Assembly: GCA_964526695.1 (NCBI GenBank)
Contig: CAZGJA010000021.1
Coordinates: 1 to 64,000 of the forward strand
Reading direction: 5' to 3'
Length of the DNA stretch: 64,000 nt
From: JABWBH01 sp964526695
GTDB lineage: Bacteria; Planctomycetota; Phycisphaerae; UBA1845
Part shown: one piece after another, positions 8,120-16,237 of the stretch
Position numbering within the stretch: position 1 is the stretch's first letter
Layout: every line of letters begins with the position of its first letter
Program-made: the position numbers and the translations under genes
The notes under the pieces: model-generated
The model's input: only the letters and a program-made list of their open reading frames with translations
Databases searched by the model: none
Told to the model about the DNA's origin: nothing

Positions 8120-8761
8120 CTACAGATTGATCAATCGGATCAAGCTCGCCACATGACCTGCAATCGACGCAATCTGGCTTAGTGGCTGGAGTACCGCCGC
8201 CAACACAGTACGGTTCGGTTCTCGCCGTTCGAGTTGTTGCCTTACCAGTTGGACGTCCTCAAGCGCCGCCTGTTTCTTCTCCGCACTGATGGCATGATCA
8301 GACTCCAGTGTCGTCCGAATCTCCTCAAGCAACCTCAACCCTGGACCGTCGGCCCGCCTGAAGTCTGACTGCGACGTGACGCGCGCATTTCCGCTTCCCG
8401 CAGCGATGACATTCTGGCTGTCAACGACACTTTTGTTGACGAAATCTTGCGGGTTGTCGTAGTACCGCTTGACGATGCTCCGCTGCTGGTCCTTCTTCTC
8501 TTCAACCAAGAGTCGGCCCTCGCCAGCGATTCTGGCGTCAAGGCCGTCAAAAGTGAAGGCCTCTTGGACAAGTCCCCTGCTCGCAAGTACATTTCCAGCG
8601 TCGAGAACCCATTGGTCCGGCAGCGGACGCTGCAAAGTGCTGTTGATCTGGTGCAGGTCGAAAAACCTATCAGCACCCTGCTCCATCTCCAGTTCATAGA
8701 GCCGCACCAACAAGAGATCCAGGAATTGCGAAAACGTGAGCTTTTCTTCTTCTTGAATCAT
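8120..8761 (-). CDS. Conserved-looking protein of unknown function, 213 aa
   Basis: No family is recognised. Residues 1-85 look like a small winged-helix-type fold (LTFSQFLDLLLVRLYELEM, then PLPDQWVLDAGNVLASRGL). Residues 85-130 are polar, and residues 140-213 are helical with a pattern of alternating charge (EIRTTLESD, KKQAALEDVQLVRQQLE) closing on a hydrophobic helix, SQIASIAGHVASLIRLINL. The last segment could be membrane-associated or an oligomerisation helix. It starts 4 nt after the stop of the retropepsin-like gene, implying translational coupling, and is followed by the PaaA-like gene after 14 nt. Confidence 0.7.
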   Translation of the reverse strand: MIQEEEKLTFSQFLDLLLVRLYELEMEQGADRFFDLHQINSTLQRPLPDQWVLDAGNVLASRGLVQEAFTFDGLDARIAGEGRLLVEEKKDQQRSIVKRYYDNPQDFVNKSVVDSQNVIAAGSGNARVTSQSDFRRADGPGLRLLEEIRTTLESDHAISAEKKQAALEDVQLVRQQLERREPNRTVLAAVLQPLSQIASIAGHVASLIRLINL

Positions 8762-8765
8762 GTGT

Positions 8766-9185
8766 CTACCTCAACCGAAAAGCAACAGCCGGATTGGGCC
8801 GCCGCTCTTGAAAAGCAACCTCGCGAAATCGGGGGAAGACACCTATCCTCCCGAGGAGTCCATAGGGGAACGGAAGGCGCTGGACAAATACGACTGGCGA
8901 CTGCCAAGACTGACTCCCCATTACGATCTGAACGGACATGCGCGATCCCTCCGTCGAGGAGCCTCCATACTGGATGGGAGCAGGGACAGCGCCTCCCAGC
9001 GACAATCCGGCATCCTCGGCCGCCTTCAAGGGGAACACCGAGTAATCGGCTCCGGTATCCACAAGCACCCTTTGCAGTATCTTCCCGCGAGGTCCAAGCA
9101 GGAAAACATCGCAAATCGGCCTCGCGCATGGCGATCCAAGGACAATCTGATAGTCTTTGCGGAAGCTCCATCGTTCCACGGGCAC
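8766..9185 (-). CDS. Retropepsin-like aspartic peptidase
   Basis: The product has the clan AA hallmark LVDTGADYSVFPLKAAEDAG (catalytic Asp-Thr-Gly). A C-terminal GLLGRIGVFPRFREVAF matches the closing 'ILGRxGFFxxFxVxF' element of single-lobed bacterial retropepsins. Such enzymes act as homodimers, each monomer giving one Asp. I start at GTG 9185 (GGAG 5 nt upstream, 139 aa) because longer starts at ATG 9251 or 9272 overlap the upstream gene; those remain possible. It abuts the 213-aa gene by 4 nt. The substrate is unknown; a partner from the same cluster is an obvious guess but unsupported. Confidence 0.72.
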   Translation of the reverse strand: MPVERWSFRKDYQIVLGSPCARPICDVFLLGPRGKILQRVLVDTGADYSVFPLKAAEDAGLSLGGAVPAPIQYGGSSTEGSRMSVQIVMGSQSWQSPVVFVQRLPFPYGLLGRIGVFPRFREVAFQERRPNPAVAFRLR

Positions 9186-9210
9186 GGCTCTCCAGACTGC
9201 GGAGTCGACG

Positions 9211-9435
9211 TCAGCGCCGCGGCTTCCGCGAGACCACGGACGCAACATCATCCATCCTAACCGAAACCGCACGGTCCAGCCATCCGCGCTTCAAGATGCC
9301 GATATCGCACATGCTCGTCCCGATCCAGAACTTGATTTCGCGCGGCAGACTGATGCGCAGCCCGTCGCGGAGTTCGATCCGGAAGGGCCGTGATGCCGCC
9401 GCGCTGATCTGCTCCTCGAACTCCTCGCGTCGCAT
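9211..9435 (-). CDS. Small 'PFRI' domain protein (second copy)
   Basis: The 74-aa protein MRREEFEEQISAAASRPFRI, followed by ELRDGLRISLPREIKFWIG, shares the 'PFRI-x-L-x-DG' core with the small protein at 6792-7049, although the two are otherwise diverged. ATG 9435 is preferred over ATG 9459 because the family begins with a short helix immediately before the PFRI strand. It is the first gene of the minus-strand cluster that continues with the retropepsin-like gene. Function unknown. Confidence 0.62.
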   Translation of the reverse strand: MRREEFEEQISAAASRPFRIELRDGLRISLPREIKFWIGTSMCDIGILKRGWLDRAVSVRMDDVASVVSRKPRR

Positions 9436-9440
9436 CGGCA

Positions 9441-9513
9441 ATCTCCCCCGCGCAGGCAACCATCCAAGGCGCGCCGCCGAGCCGCTGGAGTCCCGACTGC
9501 GCAGGAATGACGG
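9441..9513. repeat. Degenerate dRS3-like repeat
   Basis: The segment contains CCCGCGCAGGCAACCATCC and, about 25 nt later, CTGGAGTCCCGACTGCGCAG followed by GAATGACGGG. These are recognisable but eroded halves of the element seen intact at 48628 and 62497. It lies upstream of the minus-strand cluster, so it could overlap that promoter region. Confidence 0.5.
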
Positions 9514-9706
9514 GCTTCGCCGTTCGCCACGGACCGTTCAGACGCCACCCCAAGTACACAACAGATTATACTCCTACGCCCGCCGTTGAATAGCGTGTGG
9601 GACATGATTCGACCGCCGGATCGCGGCGTGAGAGGGTGGATCGAGTCCCACCGTGCAAGCGGCGTTCAACGGGAAGCGGCATCGTGGGGAACGAGCCGCC
9701 ATTACG

Positions 9707-10843
9707 TCAGACCGCCAGGGGGCGCGCGTCGAGGTCAAAGTCCATGGACGCTTCGCACGCTGCGGCCGCGGGCATTTGTCCCGCCTTGCGGCACGCCAGC
9801 ATCGCCTGCGGAAACGTGCGGACTGTGGCACAGGACTCGCCGAGGCTTGCCAGCACGGTCACCGGTATGGTCCCAAACGTAGCCAGCAACTCCGGGTCGA
9901 ACTGCGTGCCCGCGCCTTCGTTCAGAATGCTAATCGTCGTGTCGTAATCCTTGGGCGCCTTGTACGGGCGCTCAGACCGCAGCGCGTCGTACACGTCCAC
10001 GATCGAGAACATCCGCGCGGCCTGCGGAATGCTCGTGCCGGACAGGCCTTTCAGGTAGCCCTTGCCGTCGAAACGCTCATGGTGATATTTCGGGATGTCG
10101 AGCGATTTCTTAAGGCGATCGATTTCGGAGAGCAGCTTGACGCCGATCGAGACGTGCGCCTGCATGACCTGCCGCTCCTCCGGCGTGAGCGCGCCGGGCT
10201 TGAGCAGAATCGCATCGGGGATGCCGATTTTGCCGATGTCGTGCAGCAGCGCCCCCTGATAGATGTCCTCGAAGAAATCCGGGTCCACGCCGCACTCGAT
10301 GGCGAAGTATAGACAGATCAGCGCCACGCGGCGCGAGTGAAACGCGGATTCGTTCTCGCGGATGTCCAGCGCCATGACCAGCGCGGAGATCAAGTCCTCA
10401 AACGCCTTGTCCGCGCGGTTGATCTGGGACGAGATGCGCGTTTCAAGGCACTGCGTCCACTCCTGCCGCGCCTGCAGCTCCGCCTGGCGCAGCTCCATCC
10501 TCGCAAGCACTTCGGCGATCTGCTCTTCGCTCACCGGTTTCGGAAGGCAGAAGTCCACGCCGCCTTCGTTGATCAATTCGAGGAGGCGCGACGGGTCGCC
10601 CGGGTCGGCCACGCCGATGCGGTGCAACACCGAGGGCAAGTGCCGGCTTTGCCGGAGGATGCTCAAGCAGACGGGCCCCGGCTCGGTGGCGTCATAGATG
10701 ACGGCCCCCACGTCGCCGCGGTCGAGGATCTCGCCGGCGGAGCGCGCCTGCGACTCCACGACCAACTCGTGATCGCGGTCGCGCAGCGCAAGACCCACAG
10801 TCCCAGCCAGCGCGAGGTCTTCACTGTAGAGCAGGATTCTCAT
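9707..10843 (-). CDS. Response-regulator-like HD-GYP domain protein
   Basis: The 378-aa protein has an N-terminal receiver-like fold (MRILLYSEDLALAGTVGLAL; DVGAVIYDATEPGP; KPVSEEQIAEVL), a coiled linker (residues 110-140) and an HD-GYP domain. HD appears as HDIGKIGIPD (about residue 200) and the second motif as HHERFDGKGYLKGLSG, with GYL in place of GYP. HD-GYP proteins hydrolyse cyclic di-GMP; the Pro-to-Leu change leaves the core metal-binding His and Asp in place, so activity is plausible. No partner histidine kinase is adjacent. ATG 10843 fits the start of the receiver fold. Upstream lies a 430-base gene-free stretch. Confidence 0.9.
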   Translation of the reverse strand: MRILLYSEDLALAGTVGLALRDRDHELVVESQARSAGEILDRGDVGAVIYDATEPGPVCLSILRQSRHLPSVLHRIGVADPGDPSRLLELINEGGVDFCLPKPVSEEQIAEVLARMELRQAELQARQEWTQCLETRISSQINRADKAFEDLISALVMALDIRENESAFHSRRVALICLYFAIECGVDPDFFEDIYQGALLHDIGKIGIPDAILLKPGALTPEERQVMQAHVSIGVKLLSEIDRLKKSLDIPKYHHERFDGKGYLKGLSGTSIPQAARMFSIVDVYDALRSERPYKAPKDYDTTISILNEGAGTQFDPELLATFGTIPVTVLASLGESCATVRTFPQAMLACRKAGQMPAAAACEASMDFDLDARPLAV

Positions 10844-11275
10844 GCGTCATGGAGCGGGAGGTCCCTCCAGTTCCCAACTCGGCGCGCGGGATGGACCCCC
10901 AGCCTCAGCGGCCCCGCTGCCGAACCAGCGTCCCCATGCTCCATGGGATCCCGGTTTTCGCCGCGCGCATTCCGCCCTGCCCGACGCGCGCCGCGCCGCC
11001 ATCCGCCCCCTGCATGGCGACCCGGAATCTGGTCCTCAGGGGGCCGAGGACGCCAAGTGTGCATCGGCAATTCGCCCGCCTATGCGGAGATCGCCGAGCC
11101 GGCCGCGCCTTCTGGCTCGGTTTCCGGGTTGGCGCGAAATGGCGGCTTCGTCCGATATACCCGCACGCTTCGCGCACGCCGCCAAACGGTCGAACACAGT
11201 CTCCCTTTGACTCCGGTTGCCGGCCTTTGGAATTGCTTGAAATCACGATCGCACAGGGGAATCAACCGGAGACCT
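10844..11275. other. Intergenic region without a recognised gene
   Basis: About 430 bases between the HD-GYP gene and the REP-like inverted repeat. Several frames are open, but their products are arginine-, glycine- and proline-rich and mutually antisense, as expected of GC-rich non-coding DNA. No hairpin-plus-T-run or RNA family is evident. It must contain the promoter for the HD-GYP gene near its left end. Confidence 0.45.
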
Positions 11276-11492
11276 TGTGCCCCGGAGGGGCAGCCGAGAA
11301 TAGCCCAGCGATTTATCGCTGGGATGTTCGCGGCGGCGGACCGAAAGTCCCGTAGGGACGGCTGAAGCACGGAGATGAAGTGTGCACATGGCGATGAAGA
11401 TCAGTCGTCCCTCCGGGACTGCGCCGTCCAACGCCGCGTCTCCCAGCCATGAATGGCTGGGCTATTCTCGGATGCCCCTCCGGGGCACAAAG
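11276..11492. repeat. Large inverted pair of REP-like palindromes
   Basis: Two arms of about 95 nt (11276-11372 and 11402-11492) are inverted copies separated by about 30 nt. Each arm holds a CCGGAGGGGCA... box, the string CCGAGAATAGCCCAGC, a stem-loop and a GTCCC(G/T)(A/G)GGGAC hairpin. In the left arm the stem-loop is CCCAGCGAT/ATCGCTGGG; in the right arm (read as reverse complement) it is CCCAGCCAT/ATGGCTGGG, so both stem bases changed together. This is the typical BIME arrangement of paired REPs. No transposase is attached here. Confidence 0.8.
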
Positions 11493-14400
11493 GCACGCCA
11501 CGTCGCAACCTCAAGAAAATCAACGCGCTGTGTACCGGAGTCAGTTGGACACTCAGGACGGTCGAATGCCCGCCGGGGAACTCCAGCGATCAGCTCATGC
11601 CTTCAATTCCAGCGATTTGGAATCGCTCATCACAAGAGCCGTTCACCGCATCACGCTCGCACGAAATCCATTCCCTCGTTCCGCTCACGCGGGTTTTGCG
11701 CGATCTTGGCATGGCTCGCTGTCTCAATCGCCCTGCAAGCGCAGAATCCGCCGACGCGCTTCGTCGGCAAGCTCGATGTGCAGCCGCAGGGGCCTGTCCA
11801 CGACTTCCGCATCGGCAGGACGGAAGTCACCAACGTCGAGTTCGCCGCCTTCCTCATCGACGCGCTCGCGCACCTTGCGGACGACCGCGGCGCGTACATG
11901 TACTTCGACGTGGACAGCGGAGACGTGTACCTCGCGCCCACGAGCACCGGCGAGGTCGGCACTGCGGGCGCCGGCACGATGCTCTTCGACGCCTCGGTCA
12001 ATTCGGACCGGATCGTGTACGACTCGCAGACGCAGGCGTATCGCATTCCCGACCCCGCCCATGCGGATCATCCCGTTGCCGGCGTGACGTGGTTCGGCGC
12101 GCTCAAGTATTGCAACTGGCTGACGCTGAGCCGGGGCCTGCCTGCGGCGCACCGGGCGTATGTGGAATCCGCCGCGGCGATCGAGTGGCGTCCCATCACC
12201 ATCTCCGCCGCGGATTGGCAAGTGCGCGACTTGAGCGCCGCCGAGCGCGACGCCCTGCTGCAACTGTTCGGCTACCGCCTTCCCATGGACGGGGGCTCGG
12301 GCGGCGCCAGCCCCGGCGTGTACAACGAGTGGTACAAGGCCGCCGCGTGGGACAACGCCGCCGGCATGAACCGCATTTACGGCTTCGGGCGCGACGCCCT
12401 GTCCAGCACGGATGCCAATTACCGCGACAGCGGCGATCCCTTCGACAACGCAACCACCCCCGCGGGCTATTACGACGGCACGGACCACGACGGCACGTTC
12501 CAGACCTCCGCCGACGCCAATGCGTATGGCCTGCGCGACGCCTCCGGCAACGTCTGGGAATGGATGCAGGACAAGGACGTCTCGCAGACGCAGCGGCGCA
12601 ACCGCGGCGGCGGGTTTCTCAGTGCGCGCTCCGCGCTTGAAACCGCGCGCGCCGCGGCACGATCCGCGGACTCCGCCAGCAGCTCGACCGGGATCCGAAT
12701 CGCCCAGAGCGTCTCGGCTTCGCTTTTCATCGCCCCTCAGGCGGATTTCCAAAACTCAGGCATCTGGGGCGGACCCTACGATCTGCAGCAGACGACCTTC
12801 GATTGCACCCTCTTCAATTTCTCTGCCGCATCGATCGATTTCGCGGCGGCGGTCGATCACCCATGGATCGTGGCCGAGCCGGAAAGCGGACAGATCGCCG
12901 ACGATGCCACCAACGTCGTGACGTCGCGACTGGACCCCCACTGCACCGACGGGCTGATCATCGGGGAAAACGTCGCCCGAATCACCTTCACCAACCAGCA
13001 GGACGGCTCGACGCAAGATCGATTCGTGCGACTCACGCTGCGGGAGCCGCTGTCGCTGTCGCCGCCTGAAAACTTCTCCGCAACCACGGTGATGGGCCGA
13101 CTGCCCGAAGTGCGGGAGCAAGCCTACACCCTCGACAACGCCTCGGACCTGCCCGTGCAGGCCTCCGCGCGGTGGGCCGAAACCGCGGGCGAATCCGGCG
13201 GTGTCAAATGGCTGACCCTCAACGGCGGCGACGAGGCCTTGCTCGATATCGACGCTCATGCTCAAGCCGCACTGCTTGCGGGCATCAGCGACGAAGCGGC
13301 GAGCCTGCCCGTGGGCTCCTTTCAAGCCGACGTCACGCTCGCGGATGCGTGCACCGCGACCGAGTTTACGCGGTCGATCCGGCTTGAGGTCACCGCGCCT
13401 TTCTCCATCAGCCCCGAAGGCGAATCCGTCTCCACTGGAAACCCCGGCGGACCGTTCACGCCCAGTGAGCACGCTTTCACCTTCACGAATCTCATCGACG
13501 GCCCGATCGAATGGACGGCCTTGCTGGACCCGCCGGAAACGGCGTGGCTCGAACTCGATGCGACGACCGGCACGCTCGAAGGCCTGAGCGAAACAGCGAC
13601 AATCACCGCCCGGCTCACCGCCGCCGCCAACAGCCTTCCGTCCGGGCGGCACGGGGCGACCGTCATCTGGGGCGAATCCGGCTCGACGTTCACGCAGAGC
13701 CGGGAGATCTTCATTGAAGTGGATGGCCTGCGCATCGAGCCGGTCGAGGTGTTCGAGTCCGCGGGCACGGAGGGCGGGCCGTTCACGCCTGCATCCCAAA
13801 CCTACACCCTGTTCAACCCGGGCTTTGAGGAGTGGTACTGGTCCGCCTCCTTCGAGGACACCAGCGATCCGCCCGCCGGCGTGACATGGATCGATTTCGA
13901 CCCGGCGGATGGCGTGATCCTCGACCCTGAGGGCACGCAAGCCGTGACCGCCCGTCTCAATGCCCAGGCCGAGCAACTGCCACCAGGCGCCTACACCGGG
14001 GTCATGACCTTCCACGGCGACTCGGTCCCGTCGGTGCAGCGCAGCGTGACCCTGACCATCTCGCGCCCCTCGATGAGCGTGGAGCCGAGCACCGCATGGG
14101 CTGCGGGAGGCCGACCCGGCGGACCGATCCACTTCCGAAGCCGCGTCTTCACGGTCGTGAACCCGCCCGAAAGCCGAGGTCCGATCGACTGGAGCGCCGC
14201 CCTTGCGGACCCCGGCATCGAATGGCTGCGAATCGATGGGGGTCTCAGCACCGCGGGAACCCTCCAAGTCGGTGAGCGCACGACGGTGGCCGTGGGCATC
14301 GATACTCAGGCCACGCTTGGGCTTGATATCGGTGAGCCGCTTGAGGCCGTCATTCTCTTCTCCGACCTCACCGCCGGACAGACGTTTGAGCGGACCCTGA

Positions 14401-15641
14401 CGCTGACCCTCTCCACTCCGCTCTTCGACGTTCAGGAGCGCCTCGTGGATCCGTCCTCGCGCCAGCGAAACGGCCCCCTGCACGCCTGCGTCACCGGCAG
14501 GACGCACGTCACCAACGCCGAATTCGCCGCGTTTCTTAATGACGCCTGGGTGAACAAGTCCAACGAGCGTGGGCAGTATCTCTACCACGACCTCGACAGC
14601 GGCGACGTGTACATCCATTCCGAAGTCGAAGGGGCCGAAGGCAGCGACGGCAGCGGCGTTGAAATCTACCGCAGGGTCAAAAACAGCCTGCAGATCGGGC
14701 GGATTCTCTTCGACGGCGCCCGCTACGCCGTGGATCCCGGATTCGAGAACCACCCGGTCACGGCCGTGAGCTGGTACGGCGCGCTGAAGTTCTGCAACTG
14801 GCTCACGCTGGATCAGGGGCTGCCCGCCGACCAGCGATGCTACGCTGAATCGCCGTCGAGCAACCTGAACGGCTGGCATCCGGTCACGATCAGCGACGCG
14901 GATTGGATCGTGCGCGACCTGGCCGACAGCGAGCAAGACCGGCTCATCCGCGACTGCCTCGGCTTTCGGCTCCCCTTCGACGACGGGGCCGACCGAGAGT
15001 GTGCTTCCGCCGATTCGGACAACGCGCGGCTCTACAACGAGTGGTACGCCGCAGCGGCGTGGAACCCGGTCCTGGGAATCAACACCAAGTACGGTTTCGG
15101 CCGCGACGCGATCGACGGCCTGGACGCCAACTACAAGGCGAGCGGCGACCCCTACGAGGGCAACATCATCCCCACCACGCCCGCCGCCCGGTTCGACGGC
15201 TTGGACCACGGCGACGGCTTCGCCCCCCGGGCGGACGCCAACGCCTTCGGGCTGTTCGACATGTCGGGGAACGCCTACCAGTGGCAAAGCAACCGCTACT
15301 GCATCGACCGGCTCAACTCGAGAACCCTGCGAGGCGGGGCGCACGACAGCCCAAAGAGCGGCAGCGACGTCCCTCTCCTCAAGACCACGGCTCGGACCTA
15401 CGCCTCGCCCGCCTTCGTCGGCGCTCACGTCGGCTTTCGTGTCCTCCGGGCAACCGCTCATCGTGACGGCGACGCCGATGCCGACGGTGATCTCGACCTC
15501 GATGACTGGAGGGCGATCAGCGGATGGCTCGAAGGCCCGGGGCGACTGGCAGGTTTCGACGCCATTGCGGCCGATCTCGACGCGGACGGCGACGTGGACC
15601 TCTTGGACGCCGCCGGCTTCCAGACCCGGTTCGCTCCGTGA
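11382..15641 (+). CDS. Secreted protein: two FGE/SUMF1-like domains, BACON-like repeats, dockerin
   Basis: The frame gives 1419 aa. Codons 1-95 come from repeat DNA and look non-native. A signal-like segment (CAILAWLAVSIALQAQ) begins near codon 105 with no ATG/GTG/TTG close before it; ATT at 11670 is the only near-start codon, so the real start is uncertain. Domain order is an FGE/sulfatase-modifying-factor-like domain (about 140-443; TEVTNVEFAAFL, NVWEWMQD), five or so beta-sandwich repeats of BACON/Ig-like type (about 450-1014; repeated 'GGPFTP'), a second FGE-like domain (1025-1356; THVTNAEFAAFL, NAYQWQSN), then a dockerin-like tail with two calcium loops (DADADGDLDLDDW, DLDADGDVDLLDA). 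Formylglycine catalysis needs specific Cys residues I cannot place, so a binding or structural role is as likely. Confidence 0.85.
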   Translation: MHMAMKISRPSGTAPSNAASPSHEWLGYSRMPLRGTKARHVATSRKSTRCVPESVGHSGRSNARRGTPAISSCLQFQRFGIAHHKSRSPHHARTKSIPSFRSRGFCAILAWLAVSIALQAQNPPTRFVGKLDVQPQGPVHDFRIGRTEVTNVEFAAFLIDALAHLADDRGAYMYFDVDSGDVYLAPTSTGEVGTAGAGTMLFDASVNSDRIVYDSQTQAYRIPDPAHADHPVAGVTWFGALKYCNWLTLSRGLPAAHRAYVESAAAIEWRPITISAADWQVRDLSAAERDALLQLFGYRLPMDGGSGGASPGVYNEWYKAAAWDNAAGMNRIYGFGRDALSSTDANYRDSGDPFDNATTPAGYYDGTDHDGTFQTSADANAYGLRDASGNVWEWMQDKDVSQTQRRNRGGGFLSARSALETARAAARSADSASSSTGIRIAQSVSASLFIAPQADFQNSGIWGGPYDLQQTTFDCTLFNFSAASIDFAAAVDHPWIVAEPESGQIADDATNVVTSRLDPHCTDGLIIGENVARITFTNQQDGSTQDRFVRLTLREPLSLSPPENFSATTVMGRLPEVREQAYTLDNASDLPVQASARWAETAGESGGVKWLTLNGGDEALLDIDAHAQAALLAGISDEAASLPVGSFQADVTLADACTATEFTRSIRLEVTAPFSISPEGESVSTGNPGGPFTPSEHAFTFTNLIDGPIEWTALLDPPETAWLELDATTGTLEGLSETATITARLTAAANSLPSGRHGATVIWGESGSTFTQSREIFIEVDGLRIEPVEVFESAGTEGGPFTPASQTYTLFNPGFEEWYWSASFEDTSDPPAGVTWIDFDPADGVILDPEGTQAVTARLNAQAEQLPPGAYTGVMTFHGDSVPSVQRSVTLTISRPSMSVEPSTAWAAGGRPGGPIHFRSRVFTVVNPPESRGPIDWSAALADPGIEWLRIDGGLSTAGTLQVGERTTVAVGIDTQATLGLDIGEPLEAVILFSDLTAGQTFERTLTLTLSTPLFDVQERLVDPSSRQRNGPLHACVTGRTHVTNAEFAAFLNDAWVNKSNERGQYLYHDLDSGDVYIHSEVEGAEGSDGSGVEIYRRVKNSLQIGRILFDGARYAVDPGFENHPVTAVSWYGALKFCNWLTLDQGLPADQRCYAESPSSNLNGWHPVTISDADWIVRDLADSEQDRLIRDCLGFRLPFDDGADRECASADSDNARLYNEWYAAAAWNPVLGINTKYGFGRDAIDGLDANYKASGDPYEGNIIPTTPAARFDGLDHGDGFAPRADANAFGLFDMSGNAYQWQSNRYCIDRLNSRTLRGGAHDSPKSGSDVPLLKTTARTYASPAFVGAHVGFRVLRATAHRDGDADADGDLDLDDWRAISGWLEGPGRLAGFDAIAADLDADGDVDLLDAAGFQTRFAP

Positions 15642-15649
15642 GGCTCCCC

Positions 15650-15815
15650 GCCCGGGCAGTTCGTCGCTCCGCGACAAGATCGGCTTCGTGCCGGGGTAGT
15701 TCGTCGCTCCGCGACGAGACCGCCCGGGTCGTTCGTCGCTCCGCGACGAGTGTGCCTTCCCGACGGGGTAGCCCTTCGCTCCGAAACGGGTCTGCAAGAA
15801 GGGTTGTTCACCGCT
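15650..15815. repeat. Tandem array of GTTCGTCGCTCCGCGACGA palindromes
   Basis: Four units follow the stop of the dockerin gene: around 15655-15676, 15695-15718, 15727-15749, and a weaker one at 15765-15787. Each contains (G)GTTCGTCGCTCCGCGACGA or a close variant, itself a hairpin (TCGTCGC/GCGACGA). A related palindrome is inserted in the repeat at 1396-1577. Function unknown; the position after a stop codon would suit RNA 3'-end protection. Confidence 0.75.
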
Positions 15816-15880
15816 CGATGTCGCGGATTTGTACGAAACGATGGGTATGCCCGATCGCCCTCGCTTGCGCTTCGGGTTCT

Positions 15881-15966
15881 GAACCCGTAGCGCCAGCGAG
15901 GCAACCCACTCAGAACCCGTAGCGCCAGCGAGGCAACCCGCTCAGAACCCGTAGCGCCAGCGAGGC
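15881..15966. repeat. Three tandem 32-bp units with GAACCCGTAGCGCCAGCGAG
   Basis: The 22-mer beginning GAACCCGTAGCGCCAGCGAG and ending GC occurs at 15881-15902, 15913-15934 and 15945-15966. The exact period is 32 bp and the intervening 10 bp are almost identical (one base changes), so this is a tandem repeat and not a CRISPR. A half-unit (GCTTCGGGTTCTGAACCCG) at its left edge adds an inverted element. Confidence 0.85.
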
Positions 15967-16237
15967 GCAATGCCAACCGCGACGGACGTCCCGAACCCTT
16001 GACGCTCCCACTTGGCACCTCTGGCGTGCCCGCGGTTCTCGTACCACTGCATATAGGTAACCGCGCGTCCGCACCACGCCGACTCGCCGCGCGAAAGCTC
16101 CATCGATTTGCATTCCCCGCAAAATCTGCTGATGAAACGCTTGGCGCGCAACCGAAATTGGAATAGCTTCCCCGCGACAAGTTCGAAAACAGAACCGCAA
16201 CCACAACGGAGTCGCACCAGTGGTGCCTCGAACACGG

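Noticed and set aside
12756..15797. 1013-aa minus-strand frame opposite the dockerin gene
   Set aside because: It is the antisense shadow of the FGE/BACON/dockerin coding strand, a GC-rich artefact. Its composition is valine/glycine/arginine-rich with no domain.
15881..15966. CRISPR-like array of 22-mers
   Set aside because: Only three units, and the 10-nt intervals are nearly identical, so it is a tandem repeat and not a CRISPR. No cas gene lies nearby.
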